From Gammaproteobacteria bacterium 39-13 (GTDB lineage: Bacteria > Pseudomonadota > Gammaproteobacteria > Berkiellales > Berkiellaceae): 64,000 nucleotides of DNA. The notes below the pieces were generated by a model. That model was not told where the DNA came from, searched no databases, and saw only the letters and a list, made by a program, of their open reading frames with translations. The stretch covers positions 124,001 through 188,000 of the forward strand of contig MKTN01000038.1 in NCBI GenBank assembly GCA_001898235.1, in the 5' to 3' direction. Each line of letters opens with the position of its first letter. Positions within the stretch are counted from its first letter, which is position 1. Shown one piece after another: positions 19,688-28,441 of this stretch. A program made the position numbers and the translations under genes.

Positions 19688-19705
19688 TGCTTTTTGCTCA
19701 ACCTT

Positions 19706-20153
19706 CTAAGATTGTACCCTCAGCTTGTGCCCACAGATAATTCTTCTACTCTCTTCAATCAGAGCGTAAATTTCTTCCACATTCAAAAATCATGGATTTT
19801 TTCAAAGCTATATTCAAACCCTCCAGCAACATACTGGCCTTTTTCACCCAAAGGATTTAATTCATAATCCGTAGGCAATACTTGGCTTTATCATATAATG
19901 ATCAAAGAATTCTAAAGTGAGGCGCGCATCATCTTTGGTAAACAGTATTAAGCCGACTTGCATCCCGCACATCTCCTATAAAATATTGGATGCAAGGATC
20001 AGAAAACTCTTGCTGCATTTCAAATTGTTTTAATTCATCGCGAGAATAAATCATTAAACGTTTGGGTCGATAGTGTTTTAGAATATGCTTAACAAAAGCT
20101 TTTCCAAATGATCCCGTTCCACCGGTTACGAGAACTGATTGATTATTGAACAC
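19706..20153 (-). pseudogene. pseB: Remnant of pseB (UDP-GlcNAc 4,6-dehydratase, inverting)
   Basis: The first 70 residues are clearly PseB-like: MFNNQSVLVTGGTGSFGKAF, then YSRDELKQFEMQ and YFIGDVRDASRL. The frame then stops. Three short pieces in shifted frames follow that match the PseB C-terminus: TKDDARLTLEFFDHYMIKP, then GEKGQYVAGGFEYS, then FLNVEEIYALIEES, ending at TAG 19708-19706. About 190 middle residues, including the catalytic region, are missing. So the gene has a large internal deletion plus at least two frameshifts. PseB normally starts pseudaminic-acid synthesis. It lies just upstream of the ligase gene on the same strand. The family match is from recalled sequence features, not a search. 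Confidence 0.8.
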
Positions 20154-20245
20154 ACTATCTTCCTTTTTTTTATGTTTTTATTTCCATATTGCTCAAACTT
20201 TGGAAAGCTTCCTCAAATCAAGCTCTCCTTATCATCAATGCTCGT

Positions 20246-20360
20246 TATAGTCTTCGGGGGTGTTGCCTTCGTCATCTCGCAATCCTCATGTACTTTCATT
20301 ATGTACACTCCGGTTGCTCGAGACTCGGCGCCTACCCGAAAACTCATGTGCTGTGACTAC
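20246..20360 (-). repeat. Dispersed TAGTC element, well-preserved copy
   Basis: Read on the minus strand it starts TAGTCACAGCACATGAG, continues TTTTCGGGTAGGCGCCGAG, CAACCGGAGTGTACAT and AAAGTACATGAGGATTGCG, and ends CGAAGACTA. The 5' TAGTC and 3' GACTA are inverted. It occupies the gap (20154-20475) between the pseB remnant and xthA, where I see no gene. Confidence 0.8.
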
Positions 20361-20475
20361 ATAATGTGCTACAAATTGATTTATTATCGCAACTAAGTTA
20401 TTCGATAGCCTCATGCTATCAACATGTTCAGGTACAATCTATTCCTTGACTTATTTCAATAACTAATCGTAGCTG

Positions 20476-21243
20476 CTAAATAGCATAATCTATGATTAAA
20501 GGAGCATGATCGGAAAATCTTTCTTCCTTGTATATAGAAACCTCTTTTATCGCTTGTTTTAAATCCGGTGTCACAATTTGGTAATCAATACGCCACCCAA
20601 CATTTTTTTGCCAAGCTTGACCTCGATGTGACCACCACGTGTATTGATCTGCTTCTTGATTGACTACACGAAAAGCATCAACAAACCCTTCCTTATCAAA
20701 AAGTCTATCCAGCCAAGCTCGCTCTTCAGGTAAAAAACCAGAATTTTTCTGATTAGTCTTCCAATTTTTGAGATCAATATTTTTGTGCGCAATATTCCAG
20801 TCACCACAAATAATATGCGGACGTTTTGATTGCATATTAGCTTGTAACGTCACTAAATATTTATCCAAAAACTCATACTTTAAAGCTTGTCTTCCTTCAC
20901 CGCTTGTACCAGAAGGCAAATAAAGAGAAGCTACTACGAGGGGGCCAAATTCCAAGTGGATATAGCGCCCCTCATCATCAGATAAAGGGAACCCTAAATG
21001 ATTCACAATTTTATCAGGCTCTTGTTTGCTGAAGATCCCAACACCACTATAACCGCTCTTTTTTGCCGTTTGGTGATAACAATAGTATCCTGGTAATTGA
21101 AAAGTATCCTCTTTTAATAATTCAGCTGAAGCACGAACTTCTTGTAAACAAATCACATCTGCATTTTGCTTGGCAAGCCATTCAAAAGCGCCTTTTTTTA
21201 AAGCAGAGCGGATCCCATTTACATTAAAGGTGATAATGCGCAT
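20476..21243 (-). CDS. xthA: Exodeoxyribonuclease III
   Basis: An AP endonuclease/3' exonuclease of the EEP superfamily for base-excision repair. The 255-residue protein starts MRIITFNVNGIRSALKKG and has LQEVRA (metal-binding Glu), SGVGIFSK, CGDWNIAH (catalytic Asp/Asn), TWWSHRG and the C-terminal SDHAPLIIDY with the catalytic His. All key residues are present. The first methionine is the natural start. Copies of the dispersed element flank the gene on both sides. Confidence 0.95.
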   Translation of the reverse strand: MRIITFNVNGIRSALKKGAFEWLAKQNADVICLQEVRASAELLKEDTFQLPGYYCYHQTAKKSGYSGVGIFSKQEPDKIVNHLGFPLSDDEGRYIHLEFGPLVVASLYLPSGTSGEGRQALKYEFLDKYLVTLQANMQSKRPHIICGDWNIAHKNIDLKNWKTNQKNSGFLPEERAWLDRLFDKEGFVDAFRVVNQEADQYTWWSHRGQAWQKNVGWRIDYQIVTPDLKQAIKEVSIYKEERFSDHAPLIIDYAI

Positions 21244-21255
21244 ATTTTCTCACTT

Positions 21256-21380
21256 ATCGTCTTCGCACATGACTTTTCCGGGGTTTTGCCTTCGTCATCT
21301 CACAATCCTCATGTACTTTCATATACACTCCGGTTACGAGACCGCTCGACGCCTACCCGAAAACTCATCTGCTGTGACTA
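21256..21380 (-). repeat. Dispersed TAGTC element between xthA and pyrE
   Basis: Read on the minus strand: TATAGTCACAGCAGATGAG, TTTTCGGGTAGGCGTCGAG, GGAGTGTATATGAAAGTACATGAGGATTGTGAG, ending CGAAGACGATA. It fills most of the divergent xthA/pyrE gap, so it may carry or displace promoter elements of either gene. Confidence 0.8.
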
Positions 21381-21455
21381 TACAAAAGGCGGTTTAATAA
21401 AAAATTTCAACAATGTTACAATACTGAGCGTTTTTTAGAAAAGAGTGTGTGAAAA

Positions 21456-22100
21456 ATGGAATCCTATCAAAAAGCCTTTATTGAGCTTGCCCTTGAACAT
21501 CAAGCACTGCGTTTTGGCGAATTTACGCTAAAATCTGGCCGCCTTAGTCCTTATTTTTTCAATGTTGGCCAACTCAATACTGGACAAGCATTAAAGGCAC
21601 TAGGGGAATGTTATGCCAATGCTATTCGTCATGCAGGTATTCCGTTTGATGTTTTATTTGGCCCAGCTTATAAAGGGATCCCGCTTGCTTGCGCAACAAC
21701 TATAGCATTAGCAGGCGAGCATCAACTCAATATCCCTTATGCGTTCAATCGCAAAGAAGCTAAAGATCATGGTGAGGGTGGACAGATCATCGGTACTCCC
21801 TTAAAAGGACGCATTCTCATTATTGATGATGTTATTACGGCAGGAACCGCTATACGAGAATCTTTTCAGCTTATCCAAGCAAATCAGGCACAAGTTGCCG
21901 GCATTATTGTTGCGCTGGACAGACAAGAAAAAGGACAAGGAAATCTCTCTGCTATTCAAGAGATCCAATCTACTTTTGCTATTAACGTGAAAGCAATTAT
22001 TACCTTTGCAGACATTATGGAATTTGTGAAAAAGGAATCTGCTTTTTCTGCTTTCATTGGCCCTATGACCGCTTATCGTGAACAGTATGGTACTGCTTAA
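21456..22100 (+). CDS. pyrE: Orotate phosphoribosyltransferase
   Basis: Converts orotate and PRPP to OMP in pyrimidine synthesis. The 214-residue protein has LKSGRLSPYFFN, the GPAYKGIPLA loop, YAFNRKEAKDHGEGG (flexible catalytic loop) and the PRPP-binding IIDDVITAGTA. Length and motifs match the gammaproteobacterial form. It is divergent from xthA and probably a single-gene unit. Confidence 0.96.
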   Translation: MESYQKAFIELALEHQALRFGEFTLKSGRLSPYFFNVGQLNTGQALKALGECYANAIRHAGIPFDVLFGPAYKGIPLACATTIALAGEHQLNIPYAFNRKEAKDHGEGGQIIGTPLKGRILIIDDVITAGTAIRESFQLIQANQAQVAGIIVALDRQEKGQGNLSAIQEIQSTFAINVKAIITFADIMEFVKKESAFSAFIGPMTAYREQYGTA

Positions 22101-22182
22101 GTTTTTTAACCGCAGGGACGAACAATATATATATAGTTAAAATATATGTGATATAGCTAAACAAAAATCTAAGGCCATCATC

Positions 22183-22896
22183 ATGTCCAGTTACTGGGTA
22201 AAAATAGCGTTATTAACAGCAGCCACTCTCTTTTGCTCCCAAGGCTGGACTAAAGAAATAACTCTGTATCGCTATAAAGACAAGGATGGCCATCCTGTTA
22301 TCACAAGTACATTACCTTCTGATGTCGCTGATAAAGGTGGCTATGACATCATCAGTCCTCGCGGCAATGTATTAGAAACTGTTCCTCCGGCTAAAACGCC
22401 AGAAGAAATAGCGAAAGATGCTCAAAACTTAGAAAAAGCCAAAGAAGCAGACAAGCAGGCAGAAGTAGCTCGTAAGCAAGCGGCCATTCAAGCTAAAAAA
22501 GATGAGATCTTGCTAAAATCTTTCACCAGCGAGCAAGATATCATTCGTTCTCGTGATGAGAAGATTGCTTCCATTGAAGTGTTAGAAGGGATCACCAAAG
22601 AAAACATTACAAGACTGCAAAAACAATTAGATGATGCTAAGGTTTTGGCGCAAAAACACCAAAGTTCGGGTCAACAAATACCAGAATCGCTGCAAAAAAT
22701 GATTGAAGAAAGCCAACGACAAATTAGTGATAATGTTAATTTTTTAAACCGAAAGAAAGCGGAAAAAGATGAAATCCATGCCAAATATCAAGAATTAGTT
22801 AATCGTTTTCATGAGCTGCAACAACATCCTCAGCCAAACAGCAGTCAACCAGCACAACCACAAACAGCACCTACTACATCGCCTCCAAATCCCTGA
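22183..22896 (+). CDS. Secreted DUF4124 domain protein with coiled coil
   Basis: A 237-residue protein with a signal peptide (residues 1-23, cleavage probably after FCSQGW-TK or nearby). It has an N-terminal DUF4124 domain (ITLYRYKDKDGHPVITSTLP; the family consensus is a short Tyr-x-x-x-D-x-x-G beta module). A long Lys/Glu/Gln-rich coiled coil (about 70-210) and a Pro/Gln/Thr tail follow. It is probably periplasmic. DUF4124 has no agreed function. The gene stands alone downstream of pyrE. Confidence 0.75.
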   Translation: MSSYWVKIALLTAATLFCSQGWTKEITLYRYKDKDGHPVITSTLPSDVADKGGYDIISPRGNVLETVPPAKTPEEIAKDAQNLEKAKEADKQAEVARKQAAIQAKKDEILLKSFTSEQDIIRSRDEKIASIEVLEGITKENITRLQKQLDDAKVLAQKHQSSGQQIPESLQKMIEESQRQISDNVNFLNRKKAEKDEIHAKYQELVNRFHELQQHPQPNSSQPAQPQTAPTTSPPNP

Positions 22897-22949
22897 GCAT
22901 ATGAATATCTAGCCACGCTATCTCCGCCAATGCGTTTCGCTTGGATTGA

Positions 22950-23324
22950 TCAATCGATGGCTTCTTTCAATGTTTCCGCCAATACAACAAAAGCTTCCAC
23001 TATCGTCGGTGCGCCAAGGTAATTCATTAGAAATATTAATAGCTCTATTATCTCTTCTTTTTGCCAACCAACATTTATCATCCCTATAAAATGTGATCGT
23101 AAAGGCAATCCGAAAATATGCTGTGCTAAAAGACTGGTCACTGCAGCAAGCTCTTTGGATTTATCGGTTAAACCTCGACGGGCATATAATTCGCCATAAG
23201 TAAATTCAACAATATAATTTGCAAAATCAGGTGAAATCGCACCCAGTCGCTGGTTAATGATTTCAAGTGCTTTTTCGCCTAAGACATCTTTAAGACGCTG
23301 TTCGCCAAGTTCTCGTTTATTCAT
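22950..23324 (-). CDS. Carboxymuconolactone decarboxylase (AhpD-like) family protein
   Basis: A 124-residue all-helical protein of the CMD/AhpD family. Visible features are the central ELAAVTSLLAQ helix, LRSHFIGMINVGWQKEEIIELL and the C-terminal LNYLGAPTIVEAFVVL. The CxxC pair of redox-active AhpD proteins is absent, so peroxidase activity is unlikely and a decarboxylase or unknown role is more fitting. It lies 15 bases downstream of deoC on the same strand and is probably cotranscribed. Confidence 0.8.
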   Translation of the reverse strand: MNKRELGEQRLKDVLGEKALEIINQRLGAISPDFANYIVEFTYGELYARRGLTDKSKELAAVTSLLAQHIFGLPLRSHFIGMINVGWQKEEIIELLIFLMNYLGAPTIVEAFVVLAETLKEAID

Positions 23325-23339
23325 TTTTTTCTCTCATTT

Positions 23340-24080
23340 CTATATTTTACTGGCCACGTCTTGCCCCGACATTTCTAAGAGCATACGAAATAATTGGCTT
23401 GCACCTATTCTAAATACGCTAGGGGTTAAATCTTTTCCAAATAATTCTCTTGCTTGTTCAGTATAACGCTCAGCTTCTACAATAGAGCGCACGCCGCCTG
23501 ATACTTTGAGTCCCACCCATTGATGAGTGCGTTGATGATAATCCTTTATGGCCGTTAGCATTTTCGCTGTTGCCTCTAGTGACGCACCTTGTTTTACTTT
23601 ACCGGTCGAGGTTTTAATAAAATCAACGCCATTTTCACAGGCCATAAGGCTAAATGAACCAATATGATTTATTTCACCTGTTTCTAATATTAATTTAAAT
23701 TTTATTTCTCGAGGAATGCTGCGACGACACGATACAATAAATGATCTTACTTCTTCTTCTTCCCCAGCAAGAAATTGTTGGTACGGTGCAACCACATCCA
23801 ATTCAGTTGCACCCCTTTGTATCGCTTCAACTATTTCAGCTTGCACTTCGTGACGCGCACTATTTCCTTTTGGGAAATTAATCACACTCGCAAAAGCAAG
23901 GGGGTAACCTGCTAATGCTTTTCTCACTAAAGCAAGGTCGCGCGTATAAACGCAGATCGCCGCCGCGAGAGAAGGAGCAGTCTTGATAGACTCGCACAAA
24001 CCTAATAATGCCATGGGATCGGTTTTTTCTTCTAAGTAAGTCACATCTAAGAAAGGGATCAAATGAAGGGCACTTGACAT
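23340..24080 (-). CDS. deoC: Deoxyribose-phosphate aldolase
   Basis: Cleaves 2-deoxyribose 5-phosphate to glyceraldehyde 3-phosphate and acetaldehyde. The 246-residue TIM barrel has the Schiff-base lysine in DFIKTSTGKV and the second lysine in VGLKVSGGVR, both diagnostic. ELDVVAPYQ and SVINFPKGNS are also typical. It is followed by the AhpD-like gene and preceded, across a hairpin, by algC on the same strand. Confidence 0.95.
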   Translation of the reverse strand: MSSALHLIPFLDVTYLEEKTDPMALLGLCESIKTAPSLAAAICVYTRDLALVRKALAGYPLAFASVINFPKGNSARHEVQAEIVEAIQRGATELDVVAPYQQFLAGEEEEVRSFIVSCRRSIPREIKFKLILETGEINHIGSFSLMACENGVDFIKTSTGKVKQGASLEATAKMLTAIKDYHQRTHQWVGLKVSGGVRSIVEAERYTEQARELFGKDLTPSVFRIGASQLFRMLLEMSGQDVASKI

Positions 24081-24115
24081 GATCTTTCCTTAATTATTGC
24101 ATTAAAGACCCCTCA

Positions 24116-24142
24116 CCCTCTCCCGCTATTCACGGGAGAGGG
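24116..24142 (-). repeat. GC-rich hairpin between algC and deoC
   Basis: A perfect 10-bp stem (24116-24125 CCCTCTCCCG with 24133-24142) with a 7-base loop, in the gap between algC and deoC. No T-run follows it on the minus strand. It is more likely a REP-type palindrome than a strong terminator. Confidence 0.5.
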
Positions 24143-24173
24143 GATAAAGAATTTTTAATTAAGAAGGAGAAAG

Positions 24174-25583
24174 CTAAAATGGCACTTCTAACTCAGGCGC
24201 GATAGCAAGCAGGACTTTTTTAAATTTTTCTTGAATTTGTGAAAGCGCAGCTTCGTCATCGGCTTCAAAACGTAACACTAAACATGGTGTTGTATTGGAA
24301 GCACGTACTAAGCCCCATCCATCTTTAAATTCCACGCGAAGACCATCAACCGTGATGATTTTCGCATCTTTAAAACCATGTTTTGATTTTAATGTTTCAA
24401 TAAATTGAAACTTTTTATCTTCACTGATATGAATATTTATCTCAGGCGTGCTCACACTGTTGGGCATAGCACGGAAGATTTCTGCTAAGGTTTTAGATTC
24501 TTGCGCAACAATTTCAAGGCATCTTGCCGCTGCATAACTTGCATCATCAAAACCATACCATCTTTCTTTGAAAAAGAAGTGACCGCTCATTTCGCCTGCG
24601 AGTTGTGCATTTGTTTCACGCATTTTTCGTTTGATAAGCGCATGCCCTGTTTTATACATGACAGGTTCACCTCCAGATTGCTCGATGCGTGCATGTAAAT
24701 TCTTGGAACATTTCACATCATAAATAATGGTGCTGCCGGGATTGCGCTTTAAGAGATCATCAGCAAATAGCATCATGAGTCGATCGGGCCATATAATTTC
24801 ACCTTCGTTTGTCACAAGCCCCAAGCGATCTCCATCGCCATCAAAAGCAACCCCTAGATCAGCCTCTTCATGCTTAACGGCCTCAATCAAATCTTGCAGA
24901 TTCTTAGGTTGACCCGGATCAGGGTGGTGGAAGGGAAAATCACCATCAACTTCACAAAATAAAGGGACAACCTCACAACCTAAAGTCTGAAATAATTTTT
25001 CAGCCAATACGCCTACAACCCCACTACCGCAATCAACTACGATTTTTAGCTTTCGTGCCAAATGAACATCTTGTTTGATATGCTCAATGTAACGATCAAC
25101 GATAGAGACATAGGTTAAAGTACCATCACCGCTTGTAAAATCTTCTGTTTTGATACAGTGATAAAGCGCTTGAATTTGTTCCTCAGCAAGCGTATCACCC
25201 GCCAACATCATCTTAAAACCATTATAATTAGGTGGATTATGGCTGCCCGTGATCATAATACCCGTCCCCGTTTGTAATGCATTCGTCGCAAAATAAACAA
25301 CGGGGGTCGGTACTGGACCGAGATCAATAACATTACAACCACTCTCAATTAAACCTTCACAAAGGTGTTGAGAAAGCATCGCGCCAGAATGACGACCATC
25401 TCGCCCAACAATCACTGTCGATTGGTTATTGCGGATCGCAGTTGCCCCAAATCCCCTACCCAATAAGAATGCAATTTCTGGGGTGAGAGATTCATTCACT
25501 ACACCACGAATATCGCAAGCGCGAAAAATTTCAGGGCTTACATTTGCAACGTCATATTTTCTCTGCTGGAGTGCTTCCATCAT
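24174..25583 (-). CDS. algC: Phosphomannomutase/phosphoglucomutase
   Basis: Interconverts hexose 1- and 6-phosphates for GDP-mannose and glucose-derived precursors of surface polysaccharide. The 469-residue alpha-D-phosphohexomutase has the active phosphoserine loop TGSHNPPNYNG (about 108), the metal-binding DGDGDR, the sugar-binding GEMSGHFFF and the phosphate-binding RASNTTP near the C-terminus. The dut-algC neighbourhood is typical of gammaproteobacteria. It would support the O-antigen operon in this window by supplying precursors. Confidence 0.95.
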   Translation of the reverse strand: MMEALQQRKYDVANVSPEIFRACDIRGVVNESLTPEIAFLLGRGFGATAIRNNQSTVIVGRDGRHSGAMLSQHLCEGLIESGCNVIDLGPVPTPVVYFATNALQTGTGIMITGSHNPPNYNGFKMMLAGDTLAEEQIQALYHCIKTEDFTSGDGTLTYVSIVDRYIEHIKQDVHLARKLKIVVDCGSGVVGVLAEKLFQTLGCEVVPLFCEVDGDFPFHHPDPGQPKNLQDLIEAVKHEEADLGVAFDGDGDRLGLVTNEGEIIWPDRLMMLFADDLLKRNPGSTIIYDVKCSKNLHARIEQSGGEPVMYKTGHALIKRKMRETNAQLAGEMSGHFFFKERWYGFDDASYAAARCLEIVAQESKTLAEIFRAMPNSVSTPEINIHISEDKKFQFIETLKSKHGFKDAKIITVDGLRVEFKDGWGLVRASNTTPCLVLRFEADDEAALSQIQEKFKKVLLAIAPELEVPF

Positions 25584-25597
25584 TTTTTTCCTGCAAC

Positions 25598-26056
25598 TTA
25601 AAGATGTCCTGTCGATCCAAACCCGCCCACACCACGCATAGACTCTGCAAAATCTTCCACAATCTCAAATGCTGCTTGGACAACAGGAACAAAGATGAGC
25701 TGAGCAATACGCGCACCAACGTCAATCGTGAATGCGGTCTGACTTCGGTTCCAGCAAGAAACCATTAATTCTCCCTGGTAATCCGAATCAATGAGTCCAA
25801 CCAAATTTCCTAACACTATCCCATGTTTATGGCCCATTCCTGAGCGCGGCAAAATCACTGCTGCCAGGGATTCATCTGCAATATGGATAGCAAGCCCTGT
25901 AGGAATTAAAATGGTTTCATTAGGTCCCAGAATGGTTGTCGTCTTCACGCATGCCCGCAAATCTAAACCTGCAGAGCCCTGTGTGGCATATTCTGGTAAA
26001 GGAATTTCTTTTCCGATTCTATCATCAAGAATTTTTAATTTTATTTTTTGTGTCAT
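25598..26056 (-). CDS. dut: dUTP diphosphatase
   Basis: Hydrolyses dUTP to dUMP, preventing uracil incorporation. The 152-residue trimeric dUTPase has all five motifs: [41 protein letters not shown] and [10 protein letters not shown]. The start overlaps the end of coaBC by 32 bases, the normal coaBC-dut order, so translation is probably coupled. algC begins 14 bases after its stop. Confidence 0.96.
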   Translation of the reverse strand: MTQKIKLKILDDRIGKEIPLPEYATQGSAGLDLRACVKTTTILGPNETILIPTGLAIHIADESLAAVILPRSGMGHKHGIVLGNLVGLIDSDYQGELMVSCWNRSQTAFTIDVGARIAQLIFVPVVQAAFEIVEDFAESMRGVGGFGSTGHL

Positions 26057-27260
26057 AACATTCTCTTATTATCTGTAAGAGTTTGAGGGAAATTTGATAT
26101 TTTGTATTTTTAGGAATATGAAAAGTCTTATGTTGGCTCAATACAGTTAATTCATTAACATTGACGTCAAAACCAATATCTTCGCGACTCACGTCATTGA
26201 CTGCAATCAAATCAAGATGCTTTTCTTGAAGTTTCTTTTTAGCATATTGCTCAGGTTGTTCTGTTTCTGCAGCAAAGCCCACACAAAATGGTGGTTTGGG
26301 AAGTGCAGCAACCTTCGCTAGTATATCTGGCGTTGCCACTAAATTAAGTTGCAGTCCTGTAGCGCCTGCTTTTTTTATTTTTTGTGACAATGCTTTTTCA
26401 ACCGCAAAATCTGCCACTGCTGCTGCACTGATGAAAATATCGGCATCTTGTGCTTTTGTCATCACCGCATTATACATTTCATTGGCGCTCATCACATCAA
26501 TTCGTTCTACACCATGTGGAGAAGCCAAATTCACTGGTCCACTAATAAGAGATACTTGCGCCCCTAAAGTGGCTGCAGCTTGTGCCAAAGCAAAGCCCAT
26601 TTTTCCAGAACTACGATTGCTTATATATCGCACAGGATCAATGGCTTCTCTTGTTGGGCCCGCGCTAATCAGAATGCGTAGACCCTGCAAATTAGCTTCT
26701 TGTTCTTTCATTGGTTGATACATGGGGAAAAGTTGGTTGACGATATCTTGAGGCTCAGACATACGACCCAGCCCAATTTCGCCACAAGCTTGTTCACCCC
26801 AGCCCGGGCCAATAACAACCGCACCTCTATCTTTCAAAATAGTGATATTGGCTTGCGTGGCAGGATGGTGCCACATTTGCTGATTCATTGCAGGTACCAC
26901 CCAAATAGGCGCCGTGCTAGCAAGACAAAGTGTGGTTAATAAATCATCGGCATGGCCATGTGCTAATGCGGCTAGTCGGTTTGCGCTTAAAGGTGCAATA
27001 ACGATCCCTTCGGCCCAACGTGCCAGTTCAATATGACCCATGGCAGCTTCAAAGTCGGGATCTAATAATTCGCTATAGACGGGATGGCCAGAGACGGCTT
27101 GTAATGTCATGGGAGTCACAAATGCTTTTGCCCCTTGTGACAAGACCACCCTTACATCAGCCCCTTGTTTTTTCAACAAGCGTACCAACTCAGGTGCCTT
27201 GTAGGCAGCAATTCCACCCGTGATCCCAAGTAACCATTTTGTCGCTATCATAGATATCAA
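26025..27260 (-). CDS. coaBC: Bifunctional phosphopantothenoylcysteine decarboxylase/synthetase
   Basis: Two consecutive steps of coenzyme A synthesis. The N-terminal flavoprotein CoaC domain (about 1-180) has [11 protein letters not shown], the PAMNQQMW loop and the Cys-containing [10 protein letters not shown]. The C-terminal CoaB domain has [30 protein letters not shown] and FAAETE. Length (411) is normal. The reading frame has methionines at positions 1 and 4; [13 protein letters not shown] is the more usual start. It begins the coaBC-dut-algC run. Confidence 0.95.
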   Translation of the reverse strand: MISMIATKWLLGITGGIAAYKAPELVRLLKKQGADVRVVLSQGAKAFVTPMTLQAVSGHPVYSELLDPDFEAAMGHIELARWAEGIVIAPLSANRLAALAHGHADDLLTTLCLASTAPIWVVPAMNQQMWHHPATQANITILKDRGAVVIGPGWGEQACGEIGLGRMSEPQDIVNQLFPMYQPMKEQEANLQGLRILISAGPTREAIDPVRYISNRSSGKMGFALAQAAATLGAQVSLISGPVNLASPHGVERIDVMSANEMYNAVMTKAQDADIFISAAAVADFAVEKALSQKIKKAGATGLQLNLVATPDILAKVAALPKPPFCVGFAAETEQPEQYAKKKLQEKHLDLIAVNDVSREDIGFDVNVNELTVLSQHKTFHIPKNTKYQISLKLLQIIRECYDTKNKIKNS

Positions 27261-27352
27261 GTTATCAAGGATAATGGGACTTAAGATAGCATGCTTTGCT
27301 TATCAACAACACCTTCCACATAGCCGAAAACCAGATGGCTCAAGTGCACTAA

Positions 27353-28438
27353 TCAAGTTAAATGACCCACTTGGCTTTGCTGCCAAGCGACCACCCCTCC
27401 AATGAGATTGAAGAGATCTTTAAAACCTGCGTTTTGTAACAACTCTAAGGCAACCTGACTACGATACCCCGAGTGACAGTACAGTACGATGGGTTTATTA
27501 GTTGGAATTTCACTCACTCTTTCTGCTAATTCAGATAAAGGAATTAAGGTTCCACCAATGTTAAAAGCCTGATGCTCATCAGGATTACGTACATCAAGTA
27601 AGAAAATATCCTCGTTTTGAGCAAGCCGGTTGAATAGCTCGATGGGTGAAATTTGATGCTGCACGCTTACCTCTGGTATGACTAAATTTTGCCAAAGCGT
27701 AGCAAAACTTGCTTTGCCTGTACATAAAAGACAATCCGGATCCCGCTTAAATTCAAAAATCCGTGGCAATGCGCTTAATAAATCCCAATCACACAATTTT
27801 CCAATCAATGGGTTTGGTAAATTCAAACAAAGCTTTACTATTTCAAACGCCTGCAAAATACCAAACCATCCAGGTATCATTCCTAAAACACCAGCCTCGG
27901 CACAATTTTCACTTTTCATATTTTCAATCGCGCCATAAAGACAGCGTAAACAAGGCCCCTCAGGGTGACAGTAAACACTGAGTTGCCCCTGAAATTGTAA
28001 AACACTTGCACTAATCAGAGGTTTTTTAAAGAAATGACAAGCATCATTTAATAGTAATTTAGTTGCGAAATTATCACTTGCATCTAACACGTAATCATAG
28101 CCAGATAAAATAGCGGCATTTTTTGCAGTCAGAAAGTCAGGAATTGCCTCTATGGTAATACTACTATTTAAACGGCTTAATTTTTTAGTGGCAATCACAC
28201 TTTTCTTTTTATTAATATCTTGTTCATCATATAACACTTGGCGTTGAAGATTATCTAAAGAAACCGTATCGTTGTCGCAAATAGCAATGTTGCCGATACC
28301 TGCTGATGCCAAATAAAGCAATGCACTAGAACCTAATCCTCCAGCACCAATACATAAGACGCTGGTTTGTTGCAACTTCTTCTGCCCAAGCTTGCCAATT
28401 TGTGGCAACACTATCTGGCGAGCGTAACGCTCAAACAT
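27353..28438 (-). CDS. thiF: ThiF/MoeB-type adenylyltransferase fused to a rhodanese domain
   Basis: An E1-like enzyme that adenylates the C-terminus of ThiS so it can accept sulfur. Residues 1-245 carry the nucleotide loop GAGGLGSSALLYLASAG, the catalytic DASDNFATK and two zinc CxxC pairs (CLRC, CLLC). Residues 260-361 are a rhodanese domain with the active Cys in YCHSGYRS. The layout matches Uba4/MOCS3-like fusions, in which the rhodanese passes persulfide sulfur to the carrier protein. It ends the thiamine operon, three bases after thiDE. MoeB function in molybdopterin synthesis is the alternative, but the context argues for ThiF. Confidence 0.88.
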   Translation of the reverse strand: MFERYARQIVLPQIGKLGQKKLQQTSVLCIGAGGLGSSALLYLASAGIGNIAICDNDTVSLDNLQRQVLYDEQDINKKKSVIATKKLSRLNSSITIEAIPDFLTAKNAAILSGYDYVLDASDNFATKLLLNDACHFFKKPLISASVLQFQGQLSVYCHPEGPCLRCLYGAIENMKSENCAEAGVLGMIPGWFGILQAFEIVKLCLNLPNPLIGKLCDWDLLSALPRIFEFKRDPDCLLCTGKASFATLWQNLVIPEVSVQHQISPIELFNRLAQNEDIFLLDVRNPDEHQAFNIGGTLIPLSELAERVSEIPTNKPIVLYCHSGYRSQVALELLQNAGFKDLFNLIGGVVAWQQSQVGHLT

Positions 28439-28441
28439 CGT

